From Methanomicrobium mobile BP (lineage in GTDB: Archaea; Halobacteriota; Methanomicrobia; Methanomicrobiales; Methanomicrobiaceae): a stretch of DNA of 64,000 bases. The first letter of the stretch is position 1. Every line of letters begins with the position of its first letter. The notes beneath the pieces are model-generated. The model was given only the letters and a program-made list of their open reading frames with translations, searched no databases and had not been told where the DNA came from. The translations under genes were made by a program, and so were the position numbers. The DNA is taken from NCBI RefSeq assembly GCF_000711215.1, contig NZ_JOMF01000004.1, positions 186,001 to 250,000 of the forward strand, in the 5' to 3' direction. This document shows positions 42,904 to 50,865 of this stretch, in pieces.

Positions 42904-44199
42904 TCAGTATTCGATATCGTTTACCTTGCTGTTGAAGATCGTTCTCCTTACTCCCTCGACATCGTAGGGGCGATCCACAATCTCGTTCCAGACCTCAATG
43001 TTCTTCTGATAATACTCGAAATATTTGTTGTATTCGTCAACGCGGTTCTTATACCTCTGATATGCCGTGTCGTATTCAAGTTGCGTCGAGTAATACTGCT
43101 TATAATTGATGAGTTTGTATTTCATCTCTTCGAGCTCGTCATACCAGCCGTCGAGCGTCGTCTTGAAGTAATCAATCCTCTTTTCAATCTTCTTTTTGCT
43201 GTCGACGATATATGCGACGTAGTTATACTTGGTATAGGGCATGCCGCCGTCCGAGAGCGGGATTACGAGAACGTCGGTATTCGCGAAAGACTCCGGATAA
43301 AGTCCGATGTAATACGGCGTCGTCGCCTCGATATAGAGGTATTTCCTGCCGTCGTCGGCTCTGTAGGTCGTGAAACCGACATCGCCCTGCGGGACAATCT
43401 TGATTCCGCAGACGGCATGACCCAGTTTCGGGAACAGGAGAAGTGCGGTGTCGTAGCCGCTCTTCTCCAGAAGTCCCATGAGGAGCATGCTTTTCTCATC
43501 GCAGTCGCCCATGCCGTCATAGATGACTTCGACGGGGAAGCGGGTATTGCCCTCGGGGGAGTTATAGGGTATCTGCTGGACGAAGGTAACCAGATACTCC
43601 AGATATTCCTCGTCGCTGAGGCGTTCCGTGATCTTGATGTAACGGAGTTGTTTTATGAGAGCGTCGAAGAAATCGCTGTTCTCCATGCCCTCAAAATACG
43701 ATCTGTAGAACTTGTACTGAACTTCTGGCGACTCCTTTGTTATCTTTCTGCCCAGACTTTTGTCGGCATTGCGTGCGCCCTTGAGAAGCGCCATATCGAC
43801 ATCAATATCGATTGTGAACTGACGATTCTCGAATTTCGTGGTGAAAGTTCTGCGCACGGTCTTGCCCTCGTAAGCGGCGTCGGGAACAAGCACGGGATAG
43901 ACCTTAGTATCTGCCGCTATATCGGCACCGCCGCCATATGCATTGTTTTCAGCATCGGCGCCCGTTCCCGTATCCGTGCCCGAAGACGACTGCGCGGTTC
44001 CCGCAGATCCGGAATTGCCCGTATTGTCGGGATTGCCCTGCGGCGTGGGACTGCTTCCGCTGCCGTCGCCGGCATCGCCCATGCCGTTGACGCTGTCGCC
44101 GTTATTGCCGTTTACGCATCCGCAGGCAAGCATGCATGAGGTCAGAAGAAGAAATCCGAGTATTGCCAGAGATATCTTCGAAGATCTTGCGGGAACCAT
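42904..44199 (-). CDS. Exported lipoprotein with transglutaminase-like domain
   Basis: A 431-residue protein with a signal peptide and lipobox 'CMLACGC' (about residue 24-28), then a 70-residue Gly/Asn/Ser linker that would cross the S-layer. The core (about 175-320) is a transglutaminase/protease-like fold with the catalytic triad visible in order: Cys in 'GMGDCDEKSMLLMGLL', His in 'PKLGHAVCGIKI' and Glu in 'LYIEATTPYYIG'. The C-terminal 100 residues form a Tyr-rich coiled coil ('YDELEEMKYKLINYKQYY'). Such proteins are likely cysteine peptidases or cross-linking enzymes at the cell surface; the substrate is unknown. It separates the two AMP-pathway genes and is transcribed opposite to them. 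Confidence 0.83.
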   Translation of the reverse strand: MVPARSSKISLAILGFLLLTSCMLACGCVNGNNGDSVNGMGDAGDGSGSSPTPQGNPDNTGNSGSAGTAQSSSGTDTGTGADAENNAYGGGADIAADTKVYPVLVPDAAYEGKTVRRTFTTKFENRQFTIDIDVDMALLKGARNADKSLGRKITKESPEVQYKFYRSYFEGMENSDFFDALIKQLRYIKITERLSDEEYLEYLVTFVQQIPYNSPEGNTRFPVEVIYDGMGDCDEKSMLLMGLLEKSGYDTALLLFPKLGHAVCGIKIVPQGDVGFTTYRADDGRKYLYIEATTPYYIGLYPESFANTDVLVIPLSDGGMPYTKYNYVAYIVDSKKKIEKRIDYFKTTLDGWYDELEEMKYKLINYKQYYSTQLEYDTAYQRYKNRVDEYNKYFEYYQKNIEVWNEIVDRPYDVEGVRRTIFNSKVNDIEY

Positions 44200-44307
44200 T
44201 CTCTATTTAAGGATGGGTCTTTCTTTTATAGAATTTTTGTGCAGGAAGATAGGGGCAGGTTGCCGCCGCAGTGCTTTATTTATATGGATACAGGTCAAGA
44301 ATATGTT

Positions 44308-45276
44308 ATGTCAGTCGCTGATACCGCCGAAAAAATAAAAAATATGGAGATTCGCGGCGCCGGAAAGATAGCACGTTCCGCCGCGGGAGCACTCTCGGAA
44401 TACTCCGCCGGGATTGCCGCAAAAAACATGCCGCTGAAGGAATATCTGCAAAACATGCACAAAGCCGCGGATATACTGAAAGGCACGCGCCCGACGGCGG
44501 TCTCGCTTCCCAATGCCGTCAATATCACCCTCCGCGGCATCGACTCCGCGACAATCACAAGCACGGCGGATGCCGACAGCCTCCTTCAAAGGAACGCCTC
44601 GGAATTCATCGGGAACTCAAAGCTTGCCATCCAAAATATCGCGGAGATCGGCGCACGCTACATCAAAGACGGCGATACGGTAATGACGCACTGCAACTCG
44701 AATGCCGCCATATCCTGCATGCTCAAAGCCCATGAACAGGGCAGGGACTTCGAGGTCTTTGCCACCGAGGTCAGACCGCGAAATCAGGGTTATCTTACCA
44801 TAAAAACGCTCTCCGATGCCGGAATAAAGACAAACTTCATAGTCGATTCCGCGGTGCGCTACTTCATGAAGAAGGTCTCTCTCGTCATCACGGGCTGCGA
44901 TGCCGTGACGGTCAATGGCGCCGTTATCAACAAGATAGGGACTTCCCAGATAGCTCTCTGCGCACAGGAGGCACGCGTTCCGTTCATCGTCGTCGGCGAG
45001 ACCTATAAGTTCGCTCCGAAGACCGTCATGGGCGGGCATATCGATATCGAAGAGCGCGATGCCTCCGAGATAATGCCGGCGGAGAAAGCCGCCCTGCTCA
45101 AAAACGTCACAATACGCAATCCGGCATTTGACGTGACACCCGCGGAGTATGTCGATTATATCATCACGGAGAAGGGCGCCATTCCGCCCGCGATGGCATA
45201 TCTTATCATACGCGAACATCTGGGTTGGGAGATTGGCGAGTTTGACACGATACGCAACGGCAAATCCGTTTCGTAA
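44308..45276 (+). CDS. Ribose-1,5-bisphosphate isomerase
   Basis: Converts ribose-1,5-bisphosphate from AMP phosphorylase to ribulose-1,5-bisphosphate, the Rubisco substrate. It belongs to the eIF2B/MtnA-like fold. The 322-residue protein shows 'NMEIRGAGKIARSAAGAL', the catalytic Cys in 'VMTHCNSNAAI', the Asp in 'VITGCDAVTVNG' and 'INKIGTSQIALCA'. ATG 44308 is chosen: a TATA-like TTATTTATAT at 44276-44285 lies about 25 bases upstream, giving a leaderless mRNA, and homologues begin at this level. The genes after it run in the same direction for one more frame. Confidence 0.93.
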   Translation: MSVADTAEKIKNMEIRGAGKIARSAAGALSEYSAGIAAKNMPLKEYLQNMHKAADILKGTRPTAVSLPNAVNITLRGIDSATITSTADADSLLQRNASEFIGNSKLAIQNIAEIGARYIKDGDTVMTHCNSNAAISCMLKAHEQGRDFEVFATEVRPRNQGYLTIKTLSDAGIKTNFIVDSAVRYFMKKVSLVITGCDAVTVNGAVINKIGTSQIALCAQEARVPFIVVGETYKFAPKTVMGGHIDIEERDASEIMPAEKAALLKNVTIRNPAFDVTPAEYVDYIITEKGAIPPAMAYLIIREHLGWEIGEFDTIRNGKSVS

Positions 45277-45317
45277 ACCGATGAGGAGCGAGATTTCGAG
45301 TATGCCGGAGTTCGAAT

Positions 45318-45647
45318 ATGTCTGAGTATTTTATCGGGGACGTTGTCCTTGCACCCGTTTATCTGGGTGCCGGCAGCGAACTTAAAGTCCGCCCCGCCGT
45401 CGTAATGGGTGACAGCGGCAGGGATACGGTAAAAATCTGCCCGATTACAAGCCGCACTCCGCGTGAGGGTCCCGTAATCACCGTAGAACTCGATGACTTC
45501 GAGAAAGGGGGCTTAAGTCTCTTTGAGGAGAGTTATCTGATAGTCTCCGGTATTTTCACCGTGCGCAAAACCGAGATTGTCGGCAAGAAGGGCAAACTCA
45601 GCGGCGAAAAGATAGCGGAGATTCGCAGCGCCGTGAAAAAACGGTAA
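45318..45647 (+). CDS. PemK/MazF-like protein
   Basis: A 109-residue protein with the SH3-like barrel pattern of the MazF/PemK endoribonuclease toxins: 'FIGDVVLAPVYLGAGSELKV' followed by 'RPAVVMGDSG', 'VKICPITSRTPREGP' and a C-terminal helix 'GEKIAEIRSAVKKR'. The MazF-style loop Arg-Pro and the later Thr-Ser are present. No antitoxin-like frame is adjacent; it begins 42 bases after the ribose-bisphosphate isomerase gene and may be co-transcribed. Single PemK-like genes in archaea may not be toxins. A 13-base T run follows it. Confidence 0.7.
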   Translation: MSEYFIGDVVLAPVYLGAGSELKVRPAVVMGDSGRDTVKICPITSRTPREGPVITVELDDFEKGGLSLFEESYLIVSGIFTVRKTEIVGKKGKLSGEKIAEIRSAVKKR

Positions 45648-45760
45648 AATCGATAAACAGGTAAAACCTATAAAACAGGTAAAACAAGAAATACAGAGGA
45701 TTTCTTAAAAATATTGATGCCTTTTTTTACGACAGTGTTTTGATTATTTTGATTATTTTA

Positions 45761-45773
45761 TTTTTTTTTTTTT
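45761..45773. terminator. Poly-T tract between convergent genes
   Basis: Thirteen consecutive T framed by copies of TTTTGATTATT; serves as a plausible terminator for the plus-strand transcript ending with the MazF-like gene. Upstream, ACAGGTAAAAC is repeated twice (45657-45685). Confidence 0.55.
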
Positions 45774-45784
45774 GATTATTTTGA

Positions 45785-46138
45785 TTATTCGGAATCGGGG
45801 ATATAAAACGCCGAACTGTCCATCTCGAGTTCTTCGACGATACTCTCCACATAGGAGATGCCGTGCCGGTTCAGACGCCATTTCATGCCCGACATGGTGG
45901 ATTCGTCGATGAGGTAGTTCTTTTCCGTAAGTTCCTCGACACCCGACATTATCTCATTCTTCGGAATAGAACATTTATGCTCTATATCCTGTCTCAGAAC
46001 GCTCTTTCTTCCTTCATCGCCCATGAAGTAAAGTGCCATCACAATCTTGTCCTGCCTCTTCTTCTCGGGCGGGACATTCTTCTTCCCGAAATGCCTGTCG
46101 TAATGTTCAAAGGCCGATTTTGCTGTCTTAATTACCAA
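45785..46138 (-). CDS. Small winged-helix-like protein
   Basis: A protein of about 117 residues, not assigned to a named family. It has a basic N-terminus ('FGKKNVPPEKKRQDK'), a helical section 'IVMALYFMGDEGRKSVLRQD', an HTH-like part 'IPKNEIMSGVEELTEKNYL' and a wing-like 'MSGMKWRLNRHGISYVES', then an acidic tail. This order suggests a DNA-binding winged helix. I prefer TTG 46138 as the start because AAGGTGAT lies five bases upstream; GTG 46147 overlaps that ribosome site. Confidence 0.65.
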   Translation of the reverse strand: MVIKTAKSAFEHYDRHFGKKNVPPEKKRQDKIVMALYFMGDEGRKSVLRQDIEHKCSIPKNEIMSGVEELTEKNYLIDESTMSGMKWRLNRHGISYVESIVEELEMDSSAFYIPDSE

Positions 46139-46278
46139 AATAATCACCTTGGGGTATAACTACCCGCCGTTGCACATATCCTATATTAATTTTAATCAAA
46201 AGATAATATGACTTTGCAAATTTTTACCGCACATTCGCGGTCTGCGCATCGCTCGTGCGGCTCGCTCATGCGACTCTT

Positions 46279-46929
46279 CTACTCGGGTATCTGCATGAAC
46301 TTGGGGTAGGTTATATTCCATCTGATGGCGGCGACGCGGATAACAAAGACCGTAAGTATGCCTATGCCCGCGTTTATGAGTCCGAGCTGCGGGACGAAAC
46401 ACAGCAGGGTCACATAGACGATGCCGCCGGTGAATATCGGCGTTGCATACATCTCTTTCTTGAGAAGCAGATTCGGGCGGTCCGCAAGGACATCACGGAT
46501 GATACTTCCGGCGATACCCGTGATAAGCCCCATCGTCACCGCAACCTCGGCACCGTAGCCGAGCGCCAGCGTCTTGTCTATGGCTTCGACGTTGAAGAGC
46601 GCAACTCCGAGAGCATCGAAGTGCAGCAGCGGCTTATACGTCTTCCAGAACTGTTCCTGAAGGTAGAATGCCGCGATTGCCGCAATTATCGCGATATAGA
46701 CATATGAGAAGTTCTCGACCCAGAACACCGGCGCATCGAGTATGATGTCACGTATGGTTCCGCCTCCGAAAGCCGTGATAAGCGCCAGAACAACGATTCC
46801 GAAGAGATCCATGCCTTTCTTTGCGCCCGCCAGCACACCCGTAACGGCAAATACGGCTATGCCTATCGAATTTATGATGAAATCGGCGGGAAGTGAGGCA
46901 ACCGTTGTATTAAAGGCGGCGGACAGCAT
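46279..46929 (-). CDS. TRIC / UPF0126 family membrane channel
   Basis: A 216-residue protein with seven hydrophobic helices and the internal duplication of the family: 'GIAVFAVTGVLAGAKKGMDL' with 'AFGGGTIRDIILD' in the first half, and 'GLITGIAGSIIRDVLADRPN' in the second. The paired Gly-x-x-x-Arg-Asp turns are the conserved ion-path elements of prokaryotic trimeric intracellular cation channels. The ion and role here are not known. The N-terminus is short and outside. The gene is alone, between the winged-helix gene and corA. Confidence 0.9.
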   Translation of the reverse strand: MLSAAFNTTVASLPADFIINSIGIAVFAVTGVLAGAKKGMDLFGIVVLALITAFGGGTIRDIILDAPVFWVENFSYVYIAIIAAIAAFYLQEQFWKTYKPLLHFDALGVALFNVEAIDKTLALGYGAEVAVTMGLITGIAGSIIRDVLADRPNLLLKKEMYATPIFTGGIVYVTLLCFVPQLGLINAGIGILTVFVIRVAAIRWNITYPKFMQIPE

Positions 46930-46938
46930 TCTATCACA

Positions 46939-46999
46939 TTTTTAAACGCTATTACTTTTTTAAGCGCCATTACTTTTTAACGCTATTACTTCTTTTTAA
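46939..46999. repeat. Short tandem repeats upstream of the TRIC gene
   Basis: Three imperfect copies of TTTTTAACGCTATTAC in the 306-base gene-free stretch 46930-47235. The rest of the stretch is a GC/AT-mixed sequence with purine runs (GGGGGATAG, AAAAGGGGAATAG) near the corA end; I see no gene in it. Confidence 0.5.
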
Positions 47000-47235
47000 C
47001 TCCATGGCATTTAGGATTTCGGCACATTTTGAACACTGCCGTATTTTGAAACCGGACACCCTTTTGAATCCCGTCGCACTCTGAAACCCTATCGCATTTC
47101 GAAAACCTTTGGGGCGGGTGGGCGGGGATAGCAGTAACAGGATAAGGGGGATAGAGGTCTCGGAAACAGGGGACTATAGATATCTGGAAAAGGGGAATAG
47201 ATAAAAAACAGGATTAAACGGCATTCGTAAAATTT

Positions 47236-48180
47236 TCAGATAAATTCTTTCTTAAGCATGTAAAGTCCGAGAGTTATCGCGATACTCAGAGAGAGGAGGA
47301 ACAGGGCAACGGTCATCATCGGGCTTTCCTGAAACGGAAGCGGGACGTTCATGCCGAAGAAACTTGCAATCATCGTCGGAATCGAGAGGATAATCGTCAC
47401 GGAAGCGAGGATCTTCATTATCCGGTTCATATTGTTGTTGATGATTGAGGCAAAAGCGTCCATCATGCCGGAAAGGATATTGGAGTAGATGTTTGCCATC
47501 TCGATTGCCTGTTTGTTCTCGATGATTACGTCTTCGAGCAGGTCGGCATCATCCTCATACATCTTTATCTGCTTAAATTTCATTATCTTCTCGAGGACGA
47601 CCTCGTTTGCCTTGAGCGATGTTGAGAAATAGACCAGACTCTTCTCGATGCCGAGGAGCTCAATCAGTTCCTTGTTCTTCATGGACTTGTGGAGCGAGTC
47701 CTCGACGGCGTTGGTCTTTCTGTCGATTGAGCGAAGATAGCGCAGGAAATACTGCGAATTCTTGTAGAGCACCTGAAGCAGAAACCGCGTGCGTTTGAGG
47801 GTGTTGCACCCCGCGATTCTGCCGTTTCTGAAATCGTCGATGACGACGTTGTTCCGCAGGCATACGGTCACGATATAGTCCTCGTTTATGAGAATGCCCA
47901 GCGGAATCGTGGAATATATTTTGTCGTCGCCGTCGGGGATGATCTCGGGAAGGTCGATTAAGATAAGGGTATTGCCGTTATCGGACTCGATACGCGGGCT
48001 TTCCTCTTCATCGAGAGCGGCTTTGAGATACTCCGCCGGAAATCCGGTAACCTCCGATATCTCCGCGAGTTCGTCCTCGCCCGGCGAACTCAGGTTAATC
48101 CATGCGCCTTTCTCCGCACTGCCGCATAACTCTAAAGTATCGGACGTGCCGTTCTTCCGTGTTGTATATATCTCCATCAT
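47236..48180 (-). CDS. corA: CorA-type magnesium transporter
   Basis: Forms the pentameric Mg2+/Co2+ channel of the cytoplasmic membrane. The protein has the usual acidic N-domain, a long stalk helix ('DLLEDVIIENKQAIEMANIY', 'MMDAFASIINNNMNRIMKIL'), then two membrane helices at the C-terminus with the selectivity motif GMN in 'MIASFFGMNVPLPFQE' and a short basic end. Starts at ATG 48180, ATG 48177 or GTG 48189 are all possible, as none has a clear ribosome site. It is divergent from the aIF1A gene. Confidence 0.93.
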   Translation of the reverse strand: MMEIYTTRKNGTSDTLELCGSAEKGAWINLSSPGEDELAEISEVTGFPAEYLKAALDEEESPRIESDNGNTLILIDLPEIIPDGDDKIYSTIPLGILINEDYIVTVCLRNNVVIDDFRNGRIAGCNTLKRTRFLLQVLYKNSQYFLRYLRSIDRKTNAVEDSLHKSMKNKELIELLGIEKSLVYFSTSLKANEVVLEKIMKFKQIKMYEDDADLLEDVIIENKQAIEMANIYSNILSGMMDAFASIINNNMNRIMKILASVTIILSIPTMIASFFGMNVPLPFQESPMMTVALFLLSLSIAITLGLYMLKKEFI

Positions 48181-48453
48181 TCGGGTCACATTGACGGATA
48201 ACTGCTATCCTGTCTATAAGCACTGAAAGATATTATTTCTGCCGCAATACGCTTTCGCGGGCGGAAATACACGAAGGACGCAATCCCCCCGCATCCGCCC
48301 GTGCCCGTGCCCTTACCTGCGCCTGCAGATCACCCGCGGATATCCGCACATATATCCCGAATAACGCGGAGATCCCAACCGATATATAATGCCGTTGATG
48401 AGAATTATATATATTTCATTAAAACAAACAAGTACAGACTGGAGTTGGGATTT

Positions 48454-48774
48454 CTGGTAGAAGCAAAAAAAGGTAAACCACAGGAGGAAGAAGAAGAGGA
48501 TGTCATAGTCCGCGTCAGACTTCCTAACAAAAAGAACAGAGAGCAGTTTGCGACCGCTGATTTGATGCTCGGCGCCAATCACATCCGTGTGAGAAGCTAT
48601 GACGGAGTTACCCGTGTGGGCAGAATCAAGGGTAAGATCAAGAAAAGAGTCTGGATTCGCGAAGGTGATGTCCTCGTTGTCGTTCCGTGGGACTTCCAGG
48701 ACGACAAGTGCGACATTATTTACAGATATACAAAGCCGCAGGTCGAGTGGCTTATGAAGAACAACTACCTGTAA
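48454..48774 (+). CDS. Translation initiation factor aIF1A
   Basis: OB-fold factor that binds the decoding site of the small ribosomal subunit during initiation. The domain is complete: 'VIVRVRLPNKKNREQF', 'MLGANHIRVRSYDG', 'RVGRIKGKIKKRVWIREGD' and 'VLVVVPWDFQDDKCDIIYRY'. No ATG, and no GTG in frame, lies between the upstream non-conserved part and this domain. The best start is CTG 48454, which gives (M)VEAKKGKPQ; GGAG lies 9 bases upstream. TTG 48445 is the other choice. A TATA-like TTATATATATT is at 48405-48415. The upstream open frame to 48301 does not look like part of the protein. Confidence 0.9.
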   Translation: MVEAKKGKPQEEEEEDVIVRVRLPNKKNREQFATADLMLGANHIRVRSYDGVTRVGRIKGKIKKRVWIREGDVLVVVPWDFQDDKCDIIYRYTKPQVEWLMKNNYL

Positions 48775-48969
48775 ATCTCCAAAATATTCTTTTTTTCAGA
48801 CGCTTCTTTCCGCATTCTTTCTGACATTCGTTGTGTGATATCTCATTCGTTACGCGATATGTATTCGTTACCTGCATGCGTATGCTTCGCTTACTCATAC
48901 GCAGACGCATATCCGAAAAAAGAGTTATGATAATCAGTAATACCCGATAAAATCGCTGCAAAAAATGAT

Positions 48970-49290
48970 TTAAGCGTCGGAAGCCTCGGTTCCGCAACCG
49001 CCGTCGGTTCTTATCATGGCGCAGATTTTACAGATCCTTTTGTTGACGCTTACTTCGGCGCCGGAATTGAGGTCGTCGGCGATGTGCTTGATCTCTTCCT
49101 TGATGTCTTCGTCGAACTCTATCCTGTATCCACGCTTCTTCGAGCGGTACTGTGATACGGCGGAAGGCGCTATGTCAAGCATCCTCGCTATCTCGAGATT
49201 GCTCACTCCCATATTTCCGAGTTCGGTCGCAATCGATGCTCTTATTGCCGGGATTACATCCCAGACTATCTGTTGACACGGTAACTGCAT
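48970..49290 (-). CDS. HTH regulator with C-terminal cysteine cluster
   Basis: A 106-residue transcriptional regulator. The helix-turn-helix is 'SNLEIARMLDIAPSAVSQYR', followed by basic 'SKKRGYRIEF'. The C-terminal 30 residues contain four cysteines ('KRICKICAMIRTDGGCGTE') with another near the N-terminus (LPCQQIVWD), suitable for binding a metal or Fe-S cluster. Similar small regulators are found across methanogens. ATG 49290 is preferred to 49299. The palindrome ATTCACAATTGTGAAT lies in its own upstream region, shared with moaD, so it is a candidate for autoregulation through that site. Confidence 0.8.
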   Translation of the reverse strand: MQLPCQQIVWDVIPAIRASIATELGNMGVSNLEIARMLDIAPSAVSQYRSKKRGYRIEFDEDIKEEIKHIADDLNSGAEVSVNKRICKICAMIRTDGGCGTEASDA

Positions 49291-49332
49291 GATTATCACA
49301 ATCTATTTATCATTATGAATCGTATGATCAAT

Positions 49333-49348
49333 ATTCACAATTGTGAAT
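49333..49348. promoter_or_regulatory. 16-base palindromic operator between the HTH gene and moaD
   Basis: ATTCACAATTGTGAAT, a perfect palindrome, centred between the divergent genes. The 12-base core TCACAATTGTGA occurs again at 52743-52754 upstream of the ThrRS editing gene. Confidence 0.7.
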
Positions 49349-49378
49349 AGTTATTTGTGCGTATAATATTTAGATATT

Positions 49379-49687
49379 ATGCTACAGGGAATGATTCGGA
49401 AGATGAAGATAAAGATTAAATTTTTTGCAAGATTCACGGAGATCTTCGGCAAAGAAGCAATATTCGAATACGAAGCCGGAGAGACCAACAGCCTTAAGGA
49501 CGCGGTCGGCGCTTTCTGCCGCAGTTATCCAGAAAAATACGGCGAGGTATTCACGCGGGACGGCGAATTCCAGGACTACGTGCTCATCATGCACAACCTC
49601 GAAAGGATCGACCGCGATGATGCGGGCGCTGTAAAACTTGCCGACGGCGACGAGATAGCCATATATCCGCCGGTTGCGGGGGGATAA
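49379..49687 (+). CDS. moaD: Molybdopterin synthase small subunit (MoaD)
   Basis: Ubiquitin-fold sulfur carrier whose C-terminal thiocarboxylate donates sulfur to precursor Z in molybdopterin (tungstopterin) synthesis. The protein has the archaeal pattern 'MKIKIKFFARFTEIFGKEA', 'DYVLIMHNLERID', 'LADGDEIAIYPPVAGG' with the essential Gly-Gly end. Three in-frame ATGs (49379, 49391, 49403) are possible; the family start is the third. A TATA-like TATAATATTT at 49361-49370 lies close upstream, just after the palindromic operator. The stop overlaps nothing and moaE begins one base later. Confidence 0.9.
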   Translation: MLQGMIRKMKIKIKFFARFTEIFGKEAIFEYEAGETNSLKDAVGAFCRSYPEKYGEVFTRDGEFQDYVLIMHNLERIDRDDAGAVKLADGDEIAIYPPVAGG

Positions 49688-49688
49688 C

Positions 49689-50084
49689 ATGCCTGTCCGA
49701 ATCACAAAGGATGACGTCGATATCGCAAAACTGATTGAAGAGAGCAAGAAGGAGAGCATGGGCGCGATTGTGGTCTTCGACGGCATAGTCCGCAACGACG
49801 GAATCGACAAAATAGAACTCTCCGCATATATCGAGGGCGCGACAAAGGAGATAGAAGAGATCGTCGCCGATGCCGAAAAGAAGTTTAACCTGCTGAGCGT
49901 CGAGGTTATTCACAGAATCGGCGTCCTCGACGTCGGCGACAATATCCTCATCATCGTAATCGGCGCGGGACACCGCAAAGAGGCATTCGGCGGCTGCGAA
50001 TACATACTCGAAGAGATAAAGACGCGTGCGCCCATCTGGAAGAAAGAGCACCTCAAAGACGGCTCGCGCTGGGTAGAGCAGTGA
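49689..50084 (+). CDS. moaE: Molybdopterin synthase large subunit (MoaE)
   Basis: Catalytic subunit paired with MoaD. The 131-residue protein shows 'MGAIVVFDGIVRND', 'VEVIHRIGVLDVGD', 'IVIGAGHRKEAFGGCEYILE' and the active-site Lys pair in 'RAPIWKKEHLKDGSRWVE'. ATG 49689 follows GGGGGGATAAC, one base after the moaD stop, so the two are translated together. The product is needed for the molybdenum or tungsten formylmethanofuran dehydrogenase of methanogenesis (encoded elsewhere). Confidence 0.94.
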   Translation: MPVRITKDDVDIAKLIEESKKESMGAIVVFDGIVRNDGIDKIELSAYIEGATKEIEEIVADAEKKFNLLSVEVIHRIGVLDVGDNILIIVIGAGHRKEAFGGCEYILEEIKTRAPIWKKEHLKDGSRWVEQ

Positions 50085-50232
50085 TTCCGTGCTATTCGGT
50101 GCAGAACATAGACGGTGCAGAACTAGAACTAAGAGCAGTGCAGAGCATTGATATGCGGCAATGCGGCAATACTTTGCACAATATGCACAATAAAATCACA
50201 ATAAAATGCACAATTAAAAATAATGACTTAAT

Positions 50233-50265
50233 GAGATTGTAATCGGACAATCTCCTGTTTTTTTT
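50233..50265 (+). terminator. Hairpin and T-run terminator after moaE
   Basis: GAGATTGT-N6-ACAATCTC, followed three bases later by eight T. It is 148 bases after the moaE stop. The remaining part of the gap to iscU is T-rich with repeats of TTTTGATTC. Confidence 0.65.
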
Positions 50266-50354
50266 GATTCTTTTGATTCGCTTGATTATTTTGATTCTTT
50301 GATTTTTGGTTTTTAAATTTTGATATCGGTGAACTTTTCTTGATTTTCTGGATT

Positions 50355-50780
50355 TTATTGTGATTCGTGACAATGCTTCTTGTGACCGGGTTTCTCTTCC
50401 CACGGCTCAAGACCCTGTTTGACGCGGTAGTCATTGATTGCCCTGTGAATCGCATCCTCGGCAAGCACCGAGCAGTGAACCTTCTGCGGCGGCAGTCCGT
50501 CCAGTGCCTGCGCAACCGCCTTGTTCGAGAGGTCCCACGCTTCTTCGAGTGTCTTGCCCATTATCATCTCGGTCGCCATGCTGCTGGACGCTATCGCGGC
50601 GCCGCAGCCGAAGGTCTGGAACTTGACATCCGCTATCCTGTTGTCCGCGACCTTGATATATATCTTCATGATATCGCCGCACTGCGGATTTCCTTCCACG
50701 CCTATGCCGTCGGGGTTCTCGAGTATGCCCTGATTTCGCGGGTTCTCGAAGTGATCCATTACTTTCTCGCTGTAATCCAT
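50355..50780 (-). CDS. iscU: Fe-S cluster scaffold IscU/NifU-type
   Basis: Scaffold on which Fe-S clusters are built. The three cluster cysteines are visible: 'GNPQCGDIMKIYI', 'FQTFGCGAAIASSSMATEMI' and 'KVHCSVLAEDAIHRAI', with the conserved Asp after the first. The 141-residue length is that of free-standing IscU. The C-terminus is His/Lys-rich (HKKHCHESQ). It lies 85 bases downstream of the desulfurase gene on the same strand, a gap that contains three copies of TTTCTTTCCTGA-like sequence. The two form the usual sulfur-donor and scaffold pair. Confidence 0.95.
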   Translation of the reverse strand: MDYSEKVMDHFENPRNQGILENPDGIGVEGNPQCGDIMKIYIKVADNRIADVKFQTFGCGAAIASSSMATEMIMGKTLEEAWDLSNKAVAQALDGLPPQKVHCSVLAEDAIHRAINDYRVKQGLEPWEEKPGHKKHCHESQ

Positions 50781-50865
50781 TTTTTACTCCTTTTTAGATC
50801 TGAATCTGAAATTAAATTCCTGACTTTCTTTCCTGACTTTCTTTCCTGATTACCTTTCCGGATTT

